DNA from: Muribaculaceae bacterium | GTDB taxonomy: Bacteria > Bacteroidota > Bacteroidia > Bacteroidales > Muribaculaceae | Length of the DNA stretch: 64,000 bases | NCBI GenBank assembly: GCA_023665425.1 | Contig: JAMPDX010000001.1 | Coordinates: 1-64,000 of the forward strand | Reading direction: 5' to 3' | Shown here: positions 61,311 through 64,000 of the stretch, piece by piece | Numbering within the stretch: the stretch's first letter is position 1 | Layout of the letters: every line of letters begins with the position of its first letter | Made by a program: the position numbers and the translations under genes | The notes under the pieces: generated by a model | What the model was told of the DNA's origin: nothing | Database searches by the model: none | Seen by the model: the letters and a program-made list of their open reading frames with translations, nothing else

Positions 61311-61384
61311 TAGTGAGTTTTAATCTTAATCAGGATAGGCTATGGAGTCTCCTTGACTATCCTTTTATTCTGATTAGCTCACTT
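61311..61384 (-). promoter_or_regulatory. Nested inverted repeats upstream of malQ
   Basis: Arms AGTGAG, AATCAG and GATAG on one side are met in order by CTATC, CTGATT and CTCACT on the other. This is a broken stem of about 74 bases upstream of malQ on the leftward strand. It may be a leader structure or an operator. Confidence 0.45.
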
Positions 61385-61473
61385 TATGTGTGCAAATTTA
61401 CTCAAAAGCGTTGACTTTTCCAACATCCACAGCATGTTTTATAGCATAACGGACCAATATTTTTCAGATTATG

Positions 61474-62214
61474 TCAATTCCGATTGCGACATGGATGCTT
61501 AATGCGCTTTTTTAAGGCCACGCGAGCTTCATGTTTGCTCTTGATACTCACACCTATATTAAAATAATCTTGTGGCAAATGAGAGCAGCGCAGATATTCC
61601 TTGAAGAAAAATTTGAAATCCTTGTCAAAATAGCTGAATCGGCACAAGTTGGCAAATCGCTCATGCAAAGGAATTCCCTCTCCGCGGGGGTATATTTGCA
61701 TACGGTTAAGGTCTATTAACGTGAAGGAGAATTGGTTGTTGTATGCTACCCGTACATTGGTGTTATTCAGGTCTTTATGAATTATTCCATTTGCATGAAG
61801 GTCAGCGACAAAAGCTGCGAAGGCAGACAGACATTCACGCCCATATTTTTCTATCCCCTCCTTCAGAGACTCACGGCTGTCGTATTCGCAAACATAATAA
61901 GAATCGAGCAGGGTATTAAACTTTCCGCGGCACTCGGCGTACCCTATCGGGGCCGGTGTGCCAATGCCCCGGGCTGCCAATTCGGTAGCGTTGGCGAAGG
62001 ATTTATGTGCTTTCGATTTAAATATGGCATACACCAACTTGTTCTTGATGCCTGAGGCAAAGCGCTTTACCACCAACTTGTTACCCTTATATGGGACGCT
62101 GATGAGTTTGTTCCTGCCATCAAAAATCACAGTGCCCCGATTGGCGGCTGCAGTGATGATGTCCGACAATTGCTGTGAACTGACGTCGGCAGTGGTGTGA
62201 ATTAGTGTGTTCAT
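61474..62214 (-). CDS. LPS-core/Kdo-type sugar kinase
   Basis: A 246-residue protein of the Kdo/WaaP kinase family. The kinase loop DLHANGIIHKDLNNTNVRV holds the HxDLNxxN catalytic pattern and FTLIDLNRMQIYP the metal Asp (DLN). It adds phosphate to a lipopolysaccharide sugar. It follows the glycosyltransferase by 12 bases, a pair that fits core-oligosaccharide work. Confidence 0.8.
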   Translation of the reverse strand: MNTLIHTTADVSSQQLSDIITAAANRGTVIFDGRNKLISVPYKGNKLVVKRFASGIKNKLVYAIFKSKAHKSFANATELAARGIGTPAPIGYAECRGKFNTLLDSYYVCEYDSRESLKEGIEKYGRECLSAFAAFVADLHANGIIHKDLNNTNVRVAYNNQFSFTLIDLNRMQIYPRGEGIPLHERFANLCRFSYFDKDFKFFFKEYLRCSHLPQDYFNIGVSIKSKHEARVALKKRIKHPCRNRN

Positions 62215-62226
62215 ACCGCAAAACAG

Positions 62227-63003
62227 TTATTTCTTCTTTGTGTCAGACGAGATTTTAAGACCCTCTTCTGTCAATTTTGACAGCAACATAATTTGATACA
62301 CCGAGTCCATGTATGCTTTTACAATACCCCGACGCCCCTGCTTGAAGCCGCCCCCTATTATATAGCTCTTGATGAAGAACCATACCGGGCGAAACAGCAG
62401 ACTTCCGGCCCCATACTTTTTATGTTTGCGTTTCGGGGCCTCATAGTCAGAATACAGATTGAGCTTGTTGAGGCGTTGAGCTACAGTGGGATTATCCAGA
62501 TGAATGATGCTTAACTCGCGCTTTGCCGGGATGCTTTCGATGTCACCATCAATCACCGGGCGTGCATGAATGATGGGTGGCCAAACCGCTTTGTTCTTCA
62601 AGAAAAATCGCAACTGATAGTCCGGGGTGTCATGGACCTCCATACCCATAAACTTATTGATGCGGGATATTGCCAAGGCATTTGTAAAGGAAGCATCGGA
62701 TATACGGTCATAAAGATACCGGCGCAGGGTTGGGGGAATCAGCTCATCGGCGTCAACTACGAGCACCCAATCATGAGTCGCCGAGTGGATGGCGAAGTCG
62801 CGTGCCGGTTCGCAAATCTTGTGCTCTCCCTTGGGAAATGTCACAATTTTGCAATCAAAACGGCGAGCAATCTCAAGGGTGTCATCGGTACTCTCCATGT
62901 CACAGATTACTATTTCGTCAAAATCCTTGACGCTCTCAAGTACCTGTGGCAGATGCTCCGCTGCATTATATGTATTTATTACGACTGAAATCTTGGTGGC
63001 CAT
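62227..63003 (-). CDS. Family 2 glycosyltransferase (WaaE/KdtX-like)
   Basis: A 258-residue GT-A protein. SVVINTYNAAEHLP begins the fold, MESTDDT the nucleotide site, VLVVDADELIPPTL the DxD-like metal site, then a C-terminal RPVWFFIKSYIIGGGFKQGR segment near the membrane. This form adds heptose or glucose to LPS core in WaaE proteins. Confidence 0.85.
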   Translation of the reverse strand: MATKISVVINTYNAAEHLPQVLESVKDFDEIVICDMESTDDTLEIARRFDCKIVTFPKGEHKICEPARDFAIHSATHDWVLVVDADELIPPTLRRYLYDRISDASFTNALAISRINKFMGMEVHDTPDYQLRFFLKNKAVWPPIIHARPVIDGDIESIPAKRELSIIHLDNPTVAQRLNKLNLYSDYEAPKRKHKKYGAGSLLFRPVWFFIKSYIIGGGFKQGRRGIVKAYMDSVYQIMLLSKLTEEGLKISSDTKKK

Positions 63004-63105
63004 TAGATGTCAAAATATAGTCTTTTCGAAATTCAGTGCAATATACAAAAAATTCCCCAATGCAGCAAATCCCGATATTTTGGGCCTATAAAATGGTGAT
63101 AATTT

Positions 63106-63137
63106 TTTGGCGGGTTGATAAAAATAGTGTAATTTTG
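63106..63137 (+). promoter_or_regulatory. Promoter upstream of dapF remnant and glnN
   Basis: TTTG (63106-63109) and TAATTTTG (63130-63137), 20-base spacer. It would now feed glnN through the remnant. Confidence 0.7.
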
Positions 63138-63183
63138 CGTTTTCGAAGTGTTAGGTTTACGTTAATATTGAGTGGTAGTTTAA

Positions 63184-63396
63184 ATGGTTCCATTATATGA
63201 TACCGGGCCGAAGAAGTTGCATTGCTATAAGATGCAAGGTCTCGGAAATGACTATATTTACATGCTTGGTGAGGAGATGCCGGCCGGTATTGACTTGTCT
63301 GAGCTTGCTCGCTCTGTCTCCAATCGGCACTTCCTTTTAGGCTCTGATGTGATGATTAATAAACAAACACCTCTGCATAAGAGGCCATGGGGATAA
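63184..63396 (+). pseudogene. dapF: Remnant of diaminopimelate epimerase
   Basis: 70 codons that match only the N-terminus of DapF: LHCYKMQGLGNDYIYMLGEE (the GNDY signature with the start of the substrate site), SNRHFLLGSDVMI, then a stop in unrelated sequence. The rest of the enzyme, with both catalytic cysteines, is gone and glnN starts 33 bases on. A promoter is still in place. An in-frame leaky function is unlikely. Confidence 0.75.
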
Positions 63397-63428
63397 TCCC
63401 GGCCTTTTGGCGGACAAAACGAAATAAT

Positions 63429-64000
63429 ATGTCAACATCCTTACGATTTAAGAGCGTGGAAGAGGCTTCTTCACGCAAGGCAAAGGCAGTGGAAATTCCT
63501 GCCAGCCGCCCCGAAGTGTATTACGCTTCAAAGGTGTTCAACCGCCAGAAAATGTTTGAATACCTCCCCAAGGAGACATACGACGCGCTTGTGAAGGCCA
63601 TAGACCTCAAGCAACCCATCTCCCGTGACTTGGCTGATGATGTGGCCCGCGGCATGAAACGCTGGGCTCTTGACAATGGAGCGCGCCATTATACCCACTG
63701 GTTCCAGCCCATGACCGACGGCACAGCCGAAAAGCATGATGCATTCATTGAGCATGACGGCAAGGGTGGCGTGCTCGAAAAGTTTACCGGCAAGCTGCTG
63801 GTACAACAGGAGCCTGACGCATCATCATTCCCCAACGGTGGCATCCGCAATACCTTCGAGGCTCGCGGTTACTCAGCCTGGGATATTTCTTCACCGGCTT
63901 TTATCACTGACGGCACTTTGTGTATTCCCACCATCTTTATATCATATACGGGCGAGGCACTTGACTTCAAGACCCCACTACTACGCGCGCTCAACAGTGT
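63429..64000 (+). CDS. glnN: Glutamine synthetase type III (5' part)
   Basis: The frame from ATG 63429 ([19 protein letters not shown]) is open to the window edge, giving 190 residues. [31 protein letters not shown] and [18 protein letters not shown] are GSIII signatures. The family is about 730 residues, so about a quarter is seen. It makes glutamine from glutamate and ammonia. Confidence 0.9.
   Translation, partial: MSTSLRFKSVEEASSRKAKAVEIPASRPEVYYASKVFNRQKMFEYLPKETYDALVKAIDLKQPISRDLADDVARGMKRWALDNGARHYTHWFQPMTDGTAEKHDAFIEHDGKGGVLEKFTGKLLVQQEPDASSFPNGGIRNTFEARGYSAWDISSPAFITDGTLCIPTIFISYTGEALDFKTPLLRALNS

Noticed and set aside
1-64000. CRISPR arrays, full insertion sequences, rRNA genes
   Set aside because: I looked for regularly spaced repeats, transposase frames and rRNA sequence and saw none in the window.

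Overview
The window is a piece of a Bacteroidota chromosome, most likely a gut Bacteroidales of the Muribaculaceae type. The basis is the recurrent promoter form TTTG-N19-21-TAnnTTTG, the near absence of Shine-Dalgarno sequences, a DUF4301 protein, a type III glutamine synthetase, an Rnf complex preceded by an RseC-like gene, a meso-diaminopimelate dehydrogenase, a C-terminal sorting domain of the type IX secretion type, and an OmpA-like major outer-membrane protein. The family assignment is inference; the phylum is well supported.

Positions 1 to about 19184 are the right-hand part of an integrated phage. Rightward genes at the far left include three diverged tandem paralogues. A long leftward block follows: a 967-residue virion protein, small early genes joined by ATGA overlaps, a MazG-like enzyme, a DnaC-like loader, a DnaD-type initiator, a DUF1064 nuclease, HU, an SNF2 helicase, a RecE-like nuclease, RecT, a tRNA-like RNA, an excisionase-like protein and a free-standing MutS domain I. 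A rightward XRE repressor faces this block across a control region holding a promoter and a palindromic operator. The element ends in the 3' half of a tRNA-Thr(CGT) gene, its attachment site. Integrase, terminase, portal and the other attachment site are not in the window.

Positions 19200 to 35990 are host genes: a secreted hydrolase and a RelA-type (p)ppGpp synthetase; convergent to them a thioredoxin-fold lipid- or periplasm-directed protein and meso-DAP dehydrogenase; an AspT/YidE-type transporter; tRNA-Ala; a run glnS - HAD phosphatase - rarA - lipoprotein - surface protein; DUF4301; and a type II NADH dehydrogenase.

Positions 36000 to 49525 hold the rseC-rnfBCDGEA operon, a secreted protein made of three zinc-finger-like repeats, an overlooked 50-codon gene, a leftward run yitT - SGNH hydrolase - trpS - znuA - znuC, the ompA-like gene with its long leader, two copies of an intergenic repeat, and tRNA-His.

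Positions 49700 to 64000 hold a DUF2752/CD225 pair, divergent rlmH and nadC, an inverted-repeat-bounded intergenic element, a secreted GH13 amylase, an aspartate carbamoyltransferase fused to a PyrI-like zinc ribbon, a flavin reductase, a CpsB-type phosphatase, a phosphohexomutase, a GH77 amylomaltase with starch-binding domains (with the amylase and mutase, an alpha-glucan route), a lipopolysaccharide-type kinase with a glycosyltransferase, a truncated dapF remnant, and the start of glnN. The dapF remnant fits with the intact meso-DAP dehydrogenase in the same window, which makes DapF dispensable.
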